Assembly: GCF_030419005.1 (NCBI RefSeq)
Contig: NZ_CP106951.1
Coordinates: forward strand, 4,588,001 to 4,652,000
Length of the DNA stretch: 64,000 bases
Direction: 5' to 3'
From: Eleftheria terrae
GTDB taxonomy: Bacteria; Pseudomonadota; Gammaproteobacteria; Burkholderiales; Burkholderiaceae_C
Shown here: one piece after another, positions 36,143 to 44,253 of the stretch
Numbering within the stretch: the stretch's first letter is position 1
Layout of the letters: each line of letters begins with the position of its first letter
Notes under the pieces: model-generated
The model's input: only the letters and a program-made list of their open reading frames with translations
Told to the model about the DNA's origin: nothing
Databases searched by the model: none
Made by a program: the position numbers and the translations under genes

Positions 36143-36973
36143 ATGTCCATCCTCCTGCCTGACGCGCCGGCCACGGTGGCCGGCGTCGATTTCACCAGCC
36201 GGCCCAGCCGGGCCAAGCCCATCACGCTGGCGCTCGGCGAGCGGCAGTCCGGGGCGGTGCGCCTGCGCGAGCTGCGTTGCTTCACCAACGAAGCCGGCTT
36301 CGCGGCGTGGCTGGCGGCGCCGGGGCCCTGGGTGGGCGCGTTCGACTTCCCGTTCGGCCTGCCACGCGAGCTGGTGGAGCAGCTGGGCTGGCCCACCGAG
36401 TGGCCGGCCTTGATGCGGCACTACTGCGCACTGAGCCGGGAGGCCATCCGCGACACGTTCGCGGCCTTTTGCGCGGCCCGGCCGGTGGGCGCGAAGTTCG
36501 CGCACCGGGCCTGCGATGCGCCGGCCGGCTGTTCGCCGTCGATGAAGTGGGTGAACCCGCCGGTCGCTTTCATGCTGCATGCCGGCGTGCCCGCGTTGCA
36601 GACTGCCGGCGTGCACCTGCCGGGCCTGCAGGACGGCGACCTTTCCCGGGTCGCGCTGGAGGGGTATCCCGGCCTGCTGGCACGCGAGCTCATTGGACGC
36701 CGCAGCTACAAGAGCGACGACAGGGCCAGGCAGACGCCCGAGCGGCTGATCGCCCGCAAGGACCTGCTCGACGCGCTGGAGCAGGGCCGCACGCGCCTGG
36801 GCCTGCGCCTGAGGCTGAGCCATGCCCAGCGCGACACCCTGGTGGCCGACGCCTCGGGCGACAGCCTCGACGCCGTGCTGTGCATGGTGCAGGCGGCCTG
36901 GGGCGCGGAGCGGCCCAACTGGGGCAAGCCGCTGCAGGCGGACCCGCTGGAAGGCTGGATCCTGACCGCGTGA
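36143..36973 (+). CDS. DUF429 domain protein
   Basis: Predicted 276-aa soluble protein of the DUF429 family, thought to have an RNase H-like fold and a possible nuclease role, not proven. The typical N-terminal acidic strand is 'VAGVDFTSRPSRAKPI', followed by 'VGAFDFPFGLPREL'. A middle segment with 'EGYPGLLARELIGRRSYKSDD' and the C-terminal 'DSLDAVLCMVQAAW' supply further acidic residues. ATG 36143 is chosen as the first Met before homology; the frame is open further upstream across the divergent gap. It is divergent from the DUF748-like gene, and no operon partner is evident. Confidence 0.8.
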   Translation: MSILLPDAPATVAGVDFTSRPSRAKPITLALGERQSGAVRLRELRCFTNEAGFAAWLAAPGPWVGAFDFPFGLPRELVEQLGWPTEWPALMRHYCALSREAIRDTFAAFCAARPVGAKFAHRACDAPAGCSPSMKWVNPPVAFMLHAGVPALQTAGVHLPGLQDGDLSRVALEGYPGLLARELIGRRSYKSDDRARQTPERLIARKDLLDALEQGRTRLGLRLRLSHAQRDTLVADASGDSLDAVLCMVQAAWGAERPNWGKPLQADPLEGWILTA

Positions 36974-37166
36974 GGCCGGCCGGCGCGGCGGCTGGCCTGT
37001 CGCCGCTGGCGCTGCCGTGCGCAGCCGGCCGGCCATAGGGCCACGAACGGTCGGCGCGCGGCCACCGAGCCGCAGGGCAGCGGCAACTGTTCACGCCGGC
37101 GCTCGCCGGCGCTCAAGCCGCCGGCGAGCCGGCCGATATGGTGCTGGACGGAGGGTCGAAACAGTC

Positions 37167-39164
37167 ATGGAGCAGCAGGGAACGCAAGGGCAGCCCGGCC
37201 GGCCGCTGCCGCCCGCCTGGATCGGCTACCGGTTACTGGCCTGGGCGGTGCTGCTGCTCGGCTTGCTGGCGACCGGCTTCGGCTGGTGGCGCTCGGCAGA
37301 GCAGCTGCAGCAGGCCTCGGACACCGCCCTCGACGAGCTGGCGGCGCACAGCGCCGGGCTGATCGAGGAGCGGCTCGGCCGCTACGTCGACCTGCTGACC
37401 AGCTTCCAGGCCCTGTTCCGCGGCAACGGCCTTGCCACGCGACGGGCCTTCCATGAGCATTTCGCCGCGATGGACGTGCATGCCCGCTTCCCGGGCGTGC
37501 TGGCGGTCAGCTTTGCACCGCGCGTTGCCGAGCAGGAGCGGGCCGCCTTCGAGGCCGGGGTGCAGGCCGACCGCAGCCTGCGCTCGGCCGGCTATCCCGA
37601 GTACCGCATCTTCCCGCCCGGCCGCCGCGCGGACTACCTGCCGGTGAGCTACCTCGAACCCATGGTCGGCAACGAGGCGGTGTTCGGTGCCGACCTGTGG
37701 CTGGCCGACACCGACCGCCGTGCCACCGAGCGGGCGCGCGACAAGGGCCAGGCGCAGCTGTCACGGCCGCGCCGCCTGCTGCAGGGCGAGCTGGGCCTGA
37801 CGCTGCGGCTGCCGGTCTACCGCGCGGCCGCCTGGCCGCAGGACGAGACGCGGCGGCGCGCACTGCATGCCGGGCAGGTCACCGGCGTGTTCAAGGCCCG
37901 CAACCTGATGCGCGAGGTGCTGCCGCAGGCCCTGGGCCACTACCGTGTGCGCATCACCGACATCGGCGCCATCGAGGACGACGGCGAGGCCGCCGGCGGG
38001 CCGGTGCTGCTCTACGACAACGTGTCGCCGGGTGCCGATTTCGACCCGGCCGAGGCCGATGTGCGGGAGCATGTGCTGGCGCTCAACGGGCGGCTCTGGT
38101 CGGTGCAGCTGGCGCGGCCGGCGGCCGATGTCCGCTGGCTGCCCTTGCCGCTGGCCATCCTGGGCAGCGGGGCGCTGGCCAGCCTGGCCGCCTTCGCGGT
38201 GCTCGCCGGCTTTGCCTCGCGCTACCAGCGCGCGGCCCGGCTGGCGGAGGCACTCGGGCGCGAGGCGCGGCAATCGGCCCTGCGGCTGAAGACGGTGATC
38301 GACAGCACCGCCGATGGCATCGTCACGCTCGACGCCCGGCATGTCGTCAGCAGCGTCAATCCGGCCTTCCTGCGCCTGCTCGGTGCCACCGAGGGCCAGG
38401 TGCTGGGCCGGGCGCTCGGCCTGTTCCTGCAGGACGGCGAAGGCCTGCCGGTGGACACGCCGGCCCTGGTCGGTGGCGTGCACGAGGCCCGGCTGGGCTT
38501 GCCCGGCGGAACCCAGGCGATCACGGTGGACGTGTCGTTCAGCGACATGGCCCTGGACGGCGAGCGCCAGGTGGTGGCCATCCTGCGTGACGCCTCGCAG
38601 CGCCGCCGCGTCGAGCAGCAGATCCGCCACCTGGCCCACCACGACGCCCTGACCGGCCTGCCCAACCGCATGCTGCTGCAGGACCGCCTGCAGCAGGCCT
38701 TCGAACGGGCCCGGCGCGACGGGCGGGCGGCTGCGCTGCTGTTTGTCGACCTGGACCACTTCAAGGCCGTCAATGACAGCCTGGGGCACGACATGGGCGA
38801 TGCGGTGCTGCGCGAGGTCGCACGGCGGCTGCGCGACACGGTGCGTGCCGGTGACACGGTGGCCCGGCTGGGCGGCGACGAATTCGTGGTGCTGCTGGCG
38901 ACACTGCAGGACCCCGACGATTGCCGCCGGGTGGCCGATCAGATCCTGCGGGCGCTGGGCCGGCCGGTGAGCCTGGGCGTGCACAGCGTGCGCATCACGC
39001 CCAGCATCGGCGGGGCGCTGGTGTCCGAGGCGCTGGACAGCCCGGCCGAATGGATGCGGCAGGCCGATGCCGCGATGTACCAGGCCAAGCTGCAGGGGCG
39101 CAACGCCTTCTGCTGCTCAGAACCCGCCCTGCCCGCGGAGGCCGCGGCGCCCAGCTGCGCCTGA
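37167..39164 (+). CDS. CHASE-PAS-GGDEF diguanylate cyclase
   Basis: Predicted 665-aa inner-membrane c-di-GMP synthase. A first transmembrane helix (about 20-40) is followed by a periplasmic CHASE sensor domain (about 60-310) and a second helix (about 315-340). A PAS domain ('VIDSTADGIVTLDARHVVSSVNPAFLRLLGA') and a GGDEF domain follow. The active-site GGDEF and the I-site RAGD five residues before it are both intact. Met 37167 lies 11 bases after GGAGGG. It is a close paralogue of the CHASE-PAS-GGDEF-EAL gene at 59.2 kb, with the same CHASE phrase 'YVxLLTSFQxLF'. The ligand is unknown. It converges with tonB. Confidence 0.92.
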   Translation: MEQQGTQGQPGRPLPPAWIGYRLLAWAVLLLGLLATGFGWWRSAEQLQQASDTALDELAAHSAGLIEERLGRYVDLLTSFQALFRGNGLATRRAFHEHFAAMDVHARFPGVLAVSFAPRVAEQERAAFEAGVQADRSLRSAGYPEYRIFPPGRRADYLPVSYLEPMVGNEAVFGADLWLADTDRRATERARDKGQAQLSRPRRLLQGELGLTLRLPVYRAAAWPQDETRRRALHAGQVTGVFKARNLMREVLPQALGHYRVRITDIGAIEDDGEAAGGPVLLYDNVSPGADFDPAEADVREHVLALNGRLWSVQLARPAADVRWLPLPLAILGSGALASLAAFAVLAGFASRYQRAARLAEALGREARQSALRLKTVIDSTADGIVTLDARHVVSSVNPAFLRLLGATEGQVLGRALGLFLQDGEGLPVDTPALVGGVHEARLGLPGGTQAITVDVSFSDMALDGERQVVAILRDASQRRRVEQQIRHLAHHDALTGLPNRMLLQDRLQQAFERARRDGRAAALLFVDLDHFKAVNDSLGHDMGDAVLREVARRLRDTVRAGDTVARLGGDEFVVLLATLQDPDDCRRVADQILRALGRPVSLGVHSVRITPSIGGALVSEALDSPAEWMRQADAAMYQAKLQGRNAFCCSEPALPAEAAAPSCA

Positions 39165-39213
39165 GCGCGGCCGGGCGCCGCCTGGCCGGCCGCAGGCCGG
39201 CGAGGCCGTCGCG

Positions 39214-39915
39214 TCAGTCCATCTTGAACGCGAACTCCTGCACCGCGGTGCCGTCGCTGACGCACTCGTACTGCTTGAGCGCGGCGATGACGGCACCGTT
39301 GAACACCCGCGGCGGGGTGGCCGACAGGATGGTCACGTCCACCACCTTGCCATGCTCGATGCGCACCTGCGCCTTCACGACGCCGCTGACACCGTCACGC
39401 GCGGCCTGCCGGGGCATCTCGGGCTTCACCTGCTTGGGGCAAGCCAGGCCGATGTCCTGCGGGCCGGCGGGCGGGGCAGGCGGCGCCGGGGGCGCCGGCG
39501 GCGGCGTCATCACCGGCGCCTCGGCCGGGCCCTGGTGGCCCAGGGTGCCGATGGCCGGTGCGTCGGGCGCGGCGTTCTCCACCGCGGCGATCGCGGGCGG
39601 TGGTGCCGGTGCCGGTGGTGCGGGGGGCGCGGGGCGTGGCACCTCCTTGACGATGCGCTGCGGCGGGGGCGGCGGCTCAGGGGGAGGCGGCGGAGGTGGG
39701 GGAGGCGGCGGCGGTGCCTCGGGCACGATGGTGGCCCGGGTGATGCGCTGTGCCTCGGCCATGACCTTGTGCAGGTCGACGTTGGCCAGCGCCACGCCGA
39801 TCAGCGCCGTCGCGGCCAGTGCCGCACCGATGGCCACCGGCAGCGGGAGCTGCTTGGTGTCCTCCTCCTCCTCGGTCGCCCACAGGGCGCCGTGGATCTT
39901 GTGGGTACTGCTCAT
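39214..39915 (-). CDS. tonB: Energy transducer TonB
   Basis: Predicted 233-aa protein linking the ExbBD motor to outer-membrane receptors. A cytoplasmic start precedes one transmembrane helix (about 24-44). A long Pro/Ala linker includes an uninterrupted run of twelve prolines and 'PPPPPQRIVKEVPRPAPP', which spans the periplasm. The C-terminal TonB domain (about 155-233) has 'PKQVKPEMPRQAARDGVSGVVKAQVRI'. GGAGG precedes ATG on the minus strand. It is last in the TBDR-exbB-exbD-tonB set, 110 bp after exbD, so this is a dedicated energising system. Confidence 0.92.
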   Translation of the reverse strand: MSSTHKIHGALWATEEEEDTKQLPLPVAIGAALAATALIGVALANVDLHKVMAEAQRITRATIVPEAPPPPPPPPPPPPEPPPPPQRIVKEVPRPAPPAPPAPAPPPAIAAVENAAPDAPAIGTLGHQGPAEAPVMTPPPAPPAPPAPPAGPQDIGLACPKQVKPEMPRQAARDGVSGVVKAQVRIEHGKVVDVTILSATPPRVFNGAVIAALKQYECVSDGTAVQEFAFKMD

Positions 39916-40025
39916 GGCGGACCTCCGAAGGTGTCACGTCCCGGGCCTGCCGGCACGCCGGCGCGCGGCGGCGCGGCGGCCGAGGCCGGGCCGGCTGCAG
40001 GGATGGTGTGAGGGCGGTTCATGCC

Positions 40026-40439
40026 TCACCCCGTCTGGGTCGCCAGGCCGATCGCCACGATGCCGGTCTCGCGGCACAGGTCCATCACCTTGACGATGTC
40101 CTGGTAGCGGGTGGTCTTCTCGCCGGCGATGACCACGTCGACCTTCTTGGTCTGCAGCATCTCACGCAGCTTGGCGGTCAGCATCCCCTCCTCGATGGAC
40201 TTGCCTTCGAGCAGCAGCTTGCCGTCCTGCGTGACGCCGACCGTGATCTTCACCGTCTCCATGTTCTGGGCGGTTGAAGACTGGGGCAGGTCGAGCTTGA
40301 TGCCGGCGCCCTGGATCATCTCGGTCATGATGAGCACGAAGAAGACCAGCAGGAACATCATCACGTCGATCATCGGGATGATCTCGATGCGCGGCTTCTC
40401 GTCCCCGCCGAAGTAGTGGGAGCGGTGGTTGCGTGCCAT
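40026..40439 (-). CDS. exbD: Biopolymer transport protein ExbD
   Basis: Predicted 137-aa inner-membrane subunit of the ExbBD proton-driven motor. It has a single N-terminal transmembrane helix with the essential Asp25 in 'IIPMIDVMMFLLVFFV' and a periplasmic ExbD/TolR domain. The C-terminal domain has 'VVIAGEKTTRYQDIVKVMDLCRETG', where the usual phrase is 'I.gD....Y..vv.vmd..r..G'. It starts 15 bp after exbB and precedes tonB, so all three are probably on one transcript. Confidence 0.93.
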   Translation of the reverse strand: MARNHRSHYFGGDEKPRIEIIPMIDVMMFLLVFFVLIMTEMIQGAGIKLDLPQSSTAQNMETVKITVGVTQDGKLLLEGKSIEEGMLTAKLREMLQTKKVDVVIAGEKTTRYQDIVKVMDLCRETGIVAIGLATQTG

Positions 40440-40454
40440 GTCGGCCTCCCGGGT

Positions 40455-41075
40455 TCAGGCGGCGATGACCGCGAAGCGGGTCACCAGCATGGACTTGATC
40501 AGGTCCATCTGGTTGATCAGCAGGCGGATGCGCTTGTTGAAGTAGTTCAGGAAGACCACGCAGACGATGGCCACCACCAGGCCGACGGCAGTCGCGACCA
40601 GCGCGTGCGCGATCGGGCCGGTGACCGAGGAGACGTTCTGCCCGTTGCTCTGGGCCAGCACCGCGAAGGCTTCCACCAAGTGGACGATGGTGCCCAGCAG
40701 GCCCAGCAGCGGGCCGAGCGTGACGCAGGTGTCGAGCAGCCACAGGTTGCGGTCCAGCTTGGGCAGCTGGAACATGATGGTTTCCTCGACGTCGCGCTCG
40801 AACACCGCCTCTGGCTGGCCCTTGTGCTGCAGCGCGGATTTCACCAGCTCGCCCTGCACGGTGGTGTCGTAGTGGGTGGCGACCTTGCGGGCATCGTCCA
40901 CATTGCCCTTGGCCACCTGGCGCAGGTCGTATTCCAGGCTCAGGCCGGAGCGGATGCTCTTGGCGAAGAAGAAGTAGCGCTCGATGATCACCGTCAGGCC
41001 GATGATGAAGATGACGACCAGCAGGGGCAGCAGGCCCCAGGAGTCGCGCGAGTACTGGATGATGTCTTGGATCAT
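40455..41075 (-). CDS. exbB: Biopolymer transport protein ExbB (MotA/TolQ/ExbB family)
   Basis: Predicted 206-aa proton-channel subunit with three transmembrane helices (about 17-37, 118-140 and 155-178). ATG 41075 follows AAGGAG on the minus strand and is preferred over an in-frame ATG 51 bases upstream. Conserved parts are 'LPKLDRNLWLLDTCVTLGPLLGLLGTIVHLVEAF' and 'IAHALVATAVGLVVAIVCVVFLNYF'. It lies 136 bp after the TonB receptor, separated by two strong hairpins, so motor and receptor may be expressed at different levels. Confidence 0.93.
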   Translation of the reverse strand: MIQDIIQYSRDSWGLLPLLVVIFIIGLTVIIERYFFFAKSIRSGLSLEYDLRQVAKGNVDDARKVATHYDTTVQGELVKSALQHKGQPEAVFERDVEETIMFQLPKLDRNLWLLDTCVTLGPLLGLLGTIVHLVEAFAVLAQSNGQNVSSVTGPIAHALVATAVGLVVAIVCVVFLNYFNKRIRLLINQMDLIKSMLVTRFAVIAA

Positions 41076-41126
41076 GGTGTTGCTCCTTCTAAAGCGGGCC
41101 GCCTCTTGGCAGGCCCTGTAGTGCAT

Positions 41127-41202
41127 GCGGGGCTCGTGGCCCCGCGGTCAACGAGAACGGGGCGGCTGCGCCGGCCGGCGGGTCCGGGTCCCCGGCCGGC
41201 GC
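41127..41202 (-). other. Two stable hairpins between the TonB receptor and exbB
   Basis: In the 136-bp spacer two perfect stems occur: GCGCCGGCC/GGCCGGCGC (41168-41176 with 41194-41202, 17-nt loop) and GCGGGGC/GCCCCGC (41127-41133 with 41139-41145, 5-nt loop). Neither is followed by a T-run, so they are not standard intrinsic terminators. They could protect the receptor mRNA end or damp readthrough. Confidence 0.5.
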
Positions 41203-41211
41203 GGCGGGGAC

Positions 41212-43956
41212 TCAGAACGTGTAGGACGCGTTGAGGTAGAAGGTGCGTCCGCGAGCGTCGTAGTAACGGTCGTCATAGCCGACCATGTGACCACCGCCCG
41301 AAGTCTTGATCGACAGCGGCGGCTCCTTGTCGGCAATGTTCAGGATACCGCCGACGAGGCGCCATTGCTTGGCGATATTCCAGGTGGTCTGCCAGTCGAA
41401 GGTGACGAAGCTCTTCACCTTGCGCTTCATGTCGACATAGGCGTTGCCGTTGTCCAGGTCCTCGATCACACCGTCATCCGCCAGGTAGGTCTGGTCGACA
41501 TAGCCGGAGCGGAAGTTGAGCGTCAGGGTGTGGGAGAAGTCGCCCGACTGCAGGGTGTTGATCCAGCGGCCCTGCCAGCGCACCTTCGCGTTGCCGTCCT
41601 CGCCGAAGCGGCCCAGGCTGCTGTAGGTCTTGCCGCCCTTGAGCAGCTGGTAGTCGTTCTTCAGCAGGTAAGTGGCGATGAAGCGCGACGTCAGGCGGCC
41701 GGCCGGGGTGCCAACGATGCCTTGCGCGTCCAGGTCGATCCCGCGGTCGTGGCGGGTGCCGAGGTTGTCGTTGTCCTTGCGGAAGGCCAGGTAGTTGATG
41801 CCGGTCGCCTTCTCGACGTAGCCGGTGAACTTGTTGCTCCAGGCGAGCGGGTCGGAGAAGGCCACCGACTCGTCGACATAGGAGATGAGGTTCTTGACCT
41901 TCACGTTCCACAGGTCGGCGCCGAAGCTGATCGACGAGGTCGGCTCCAGGCGGATGCCCAGGGTCCACTGGTTGGACTTCTCAGGCTCCAGGTCCTTCGT
42001 GCCGGCCGCCACCACGTCGTACTGCTGCTTGGTGGGTTGGCACTGCGCGCCTTTCTGGGCCGCCACGGCAGCGAGCGCGTCGTCGCAGCTGTAGCTGCCG
42101 CCCGTCACGCCGAACAGCTGCTGGGTGGCGTTGATCTGCGCCACCGTGGGGGCCTTGAAGCCGGTTCCCACCGACGCACGCACCAGCACGCCACGCGCCG
42201 GCTGCCAGCGCACCGTGCCTTGCGCGGTCGTCGCGTTGCCCATGTCGGAATAGCGGTCGTACCGCACCGAGCCGCCCAGCTCCAGCTGCTTGGTCAACGG
42301 CGCTAGCAGCTCGGCGAAGGTGCCCCAGGCATGGCGCTTCGCGTCGTAGGGCACCAGGGCCGAGGAGTCGCCGAAGCGGACATCGTCGTTCTTCGCTTGC
42401 GCGAGGTCGCTGGCGGTCGTCTCCATGCGGTCGCGCAGGTAGTTGGCGCCGACGGCCAGCGACAGCCCGCCGCCTTCGAGCTTGCCGATCTCGGTGGACA
42501 GGCGGCCCTGCAGGTAGTCGAGCGTGCTCTCGCCACCGGTGTAGAGGCCGCGCACCTGTGCATCGCGCAGGGCCTGCAGCCCGGCCGGCGACGCCTCGCT
42601 GAGCGGAACGAAGGGGTTGATGAGCTGGAGGGCCGCATCCGCAGCGCGCTGGGACATGTAGCCGCTCTTCATGATCGACTCGTACTTGCTGACCGAATGC
42701 GTGTAGGACACGTCGTAGTCGAAGCGGTCCACCGTGCCGTCCGAGCCGATCACGAAGTGCCGTGCCTTGCTCTGGTCCTCGCCGACGCGCTGGCCGACCG
42801 CCTTCATGCGGTAGCGGGCGATGCCGCCGGCCGGCGCTTCCGGGAAGTCGCCGGGCTGCACACGGATGGAGCCGGGCGACGGAGCGATGCGCGAGGTGGT
42901 GGTGGTGTTCGCCAGCAGCACTTCGGCGTACAGGCGCTTGTCGGTGCCCAGCGCCTTGGACCCCGAGGCGTAGAAGGCCGCGCGCTCACGCTCCGGGACG
43001 ATCTCCAGGTCCTTGACGTAGTCGTAGTAGCAGGTGCCATCGACCTGCACCGACTGGGTGGCGCAGGCGCCGGTGCGGTCCAGGTAGGGGTTCGTGGTGG
43101 TGCCGCCGGAGATGAGGTTGGCGGGGATGGTGCCGGGTGAGCCGTTGAACAGCCGGTAGCGCCTGCCGTTGTGCTTGAACGGCACCACGCCGCTGCTGGC
43201 GAAGTCGCGGTCGGTCGACTTGAGCTCGTCGCGCTTGTCATAGCTGCCGGACAGCAGGAGGTTCCAGCCGTCCTTGCTGTAGTCGCCAAAGCCCTTGGAG
43301 AGGCTGAAGCGGGCCTCGCGGCCGCCGTCCTTGGGGGCCGAGCCGCCCAGGGCCACGACGCCCTCGGTGGTGTCCTTCTTGGTGATGAAGTTCACCACCC
43401 CGGCCACCGCGTCCGCGCCATACAGGGCCGAGGCACCGTAGGTGAGCACCTCGATGCGCTCGATGGCGGCCAGCGGGATGACGTTGAGGTCCACGCCGGC
43501 GCTCTCGCCGTTCAGGTCCTGGCCGCCATAGCCCGCCAGGCGCCGGCCATTCAGCAGCACCAGGGTCTTGTCCTCGCCGATGCCGTGGATGGAGGCGCCG
43601 CTGAAGCCAGCGCCGCTGCCACCGACGGACGCACCGTCATTGGTGAAGCCCTGCATGGCCGGCAGCGCCTGGATCAGCTCGCTGACCGAGGTCGCCCCGG
43701 TCTTCTCGATCTCCTCCCGTTTGATGACCTGCACCGGCAGGGCCGTCTCGCCCTGGATGCGCCGCACCGCGGAGCCCGTGATCTCGACCCTCTCGAGCTG
43801 GGCAGCGGGAGCCGAGGGCGTGGCAGCAGCCGCCGGTTGTGCCGCGGGTGCGGCCGGGGCGGTTTGCGCCCAGACGGCGCCGTGCGGCGCCACACCGAAG
43901 GCGCCCATGGCAATGGCGCCGCAGATCGCGGAGCCGAGCCGATTTCGCTTGAACAT
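41212..43956 (-). CDS. TonB-dependent outer-membrane receptor
   Basis: Predicted 914-aa active transporter of the outer membrane. ATG 43956 follows AGGAGA on the minus strand. The signal peptide ends near 'GAVWA-QT', followed by an Ala/Pro-rich segment. The plug domain (about 55-175) starts 'VEITGSAVRRIQGETALPVQVIKREEIEKTG', where a TonB-box-like stretch is expected, and contains 'LVLLNGRRLAGYGG' and 'IERIEVLTYGASALYGADAVAGVVNF'. The beta barrel then runs to a C-terminal aromatic 'YLNASYTF'. The style resembles large receptors for carbohydrates or peptides rather than classic siderophore receptors, but the ligand cannot be assigned. It is upstream of its own exbB-exbD-tonB. Confidence 0.92.
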   Translation of the reverse strand: MFKRNRLGSAICGAIAMGAFGVAPHGAVWAQTAPAAPAAQPAAAATPSAPAAQLERVEITGSAVRRIQGETALPVQVIKREEIEKTGATSVSELIQALPAMQGFTNDGASVGGSGAGFSGASIHGIGEDKTLVLLNGRRLAGYGGQDLNGESAGVDLNVIPLAAIERIEVLTYGASALYGADAVAGVVNFITKKDTTEGVVALGGSAPKDGGREARFSLSKGFGDYSKDGWNLLLSGSYDKRDELKSTDRDFASSGVVPFKHNGRRYRLFNGSPGTIPANLISGGTTTNPYLDRTGACATQSVQVDGTCYYDYVKDLEIVPERERAAFYASGSKALGTDKRLYAEVLLANTTTTSRIAPSPGSIRVQPGDFPEAPAGGIARYRMKAVGQRVGEDQSKARHFVIGSDGTVDRFDYDVSYTHSVSKYESIMKSGYMSQRAADAALQLINPFVPLSEASPAGLQALRDAQVRGLYTGGESTLDYLQGRLSTEIGKLEGGGLSLAVGANYLRDRMETTASDLAQAKNDDVRFGDSSALVPYDAKRHAWGTFAELLAPLTKQLELGGSVRYDRYSDMGNATTAQGTVRWQPARGVLVRASVGTGFKAPTVAQINATQQLFGVTGGSYSCDDALAAVAAQKGAQCQPTKQQYDVVAAGTKDLEPEKSNQWTLGIRLEPTSSISFGADLWNVKVKNLISYVDESVAFSDPLAWSNKFTGYVEKATGINYLAFRKDNDNLGTRHDRGIDLDAQGIVGTPAGRLTSRFIATYLLKNDYQLLKGGKTYSSLGRFGEDGNAKVRWQGRWINTLQSGDFSHTLTLNFRSGYVDQTYLADDGVIEDLDNGNAYVDMKRKVKSFVTFDWQTTWNIAKQWRLVGGILNIADKEPPLSIKTSGGGHMVGYDDRYYDARGRTFYLNASYTF

Positions 43957-44253
43957 ACGCTCTCCTGATACACGGGCTCGTGGCCCGGTGGTTGTGGTCT
44001 GGTGCGGTTGTTTTTTTCCGCTACCGAATGGCCCGCGGAACGGGCCGGTGAGGCGCAAGGCAAGGGCGATGCCAATGCGCTCGCGCCAAATGCGAAAGCC
44101 ACGGATCCAGGCGGCATGCGGGCCGGCGGCGCGCGCCGCGAGTCGCGTGCATGCGGGCTGGGCATGCGGTGCAGCGTCTGGTGCATACGCAGCAGATGTG
44201 CATGCACTACAGCGGGGCTGCTGGATCTCGTGCATGTCGGAACGGCCTGCGGC

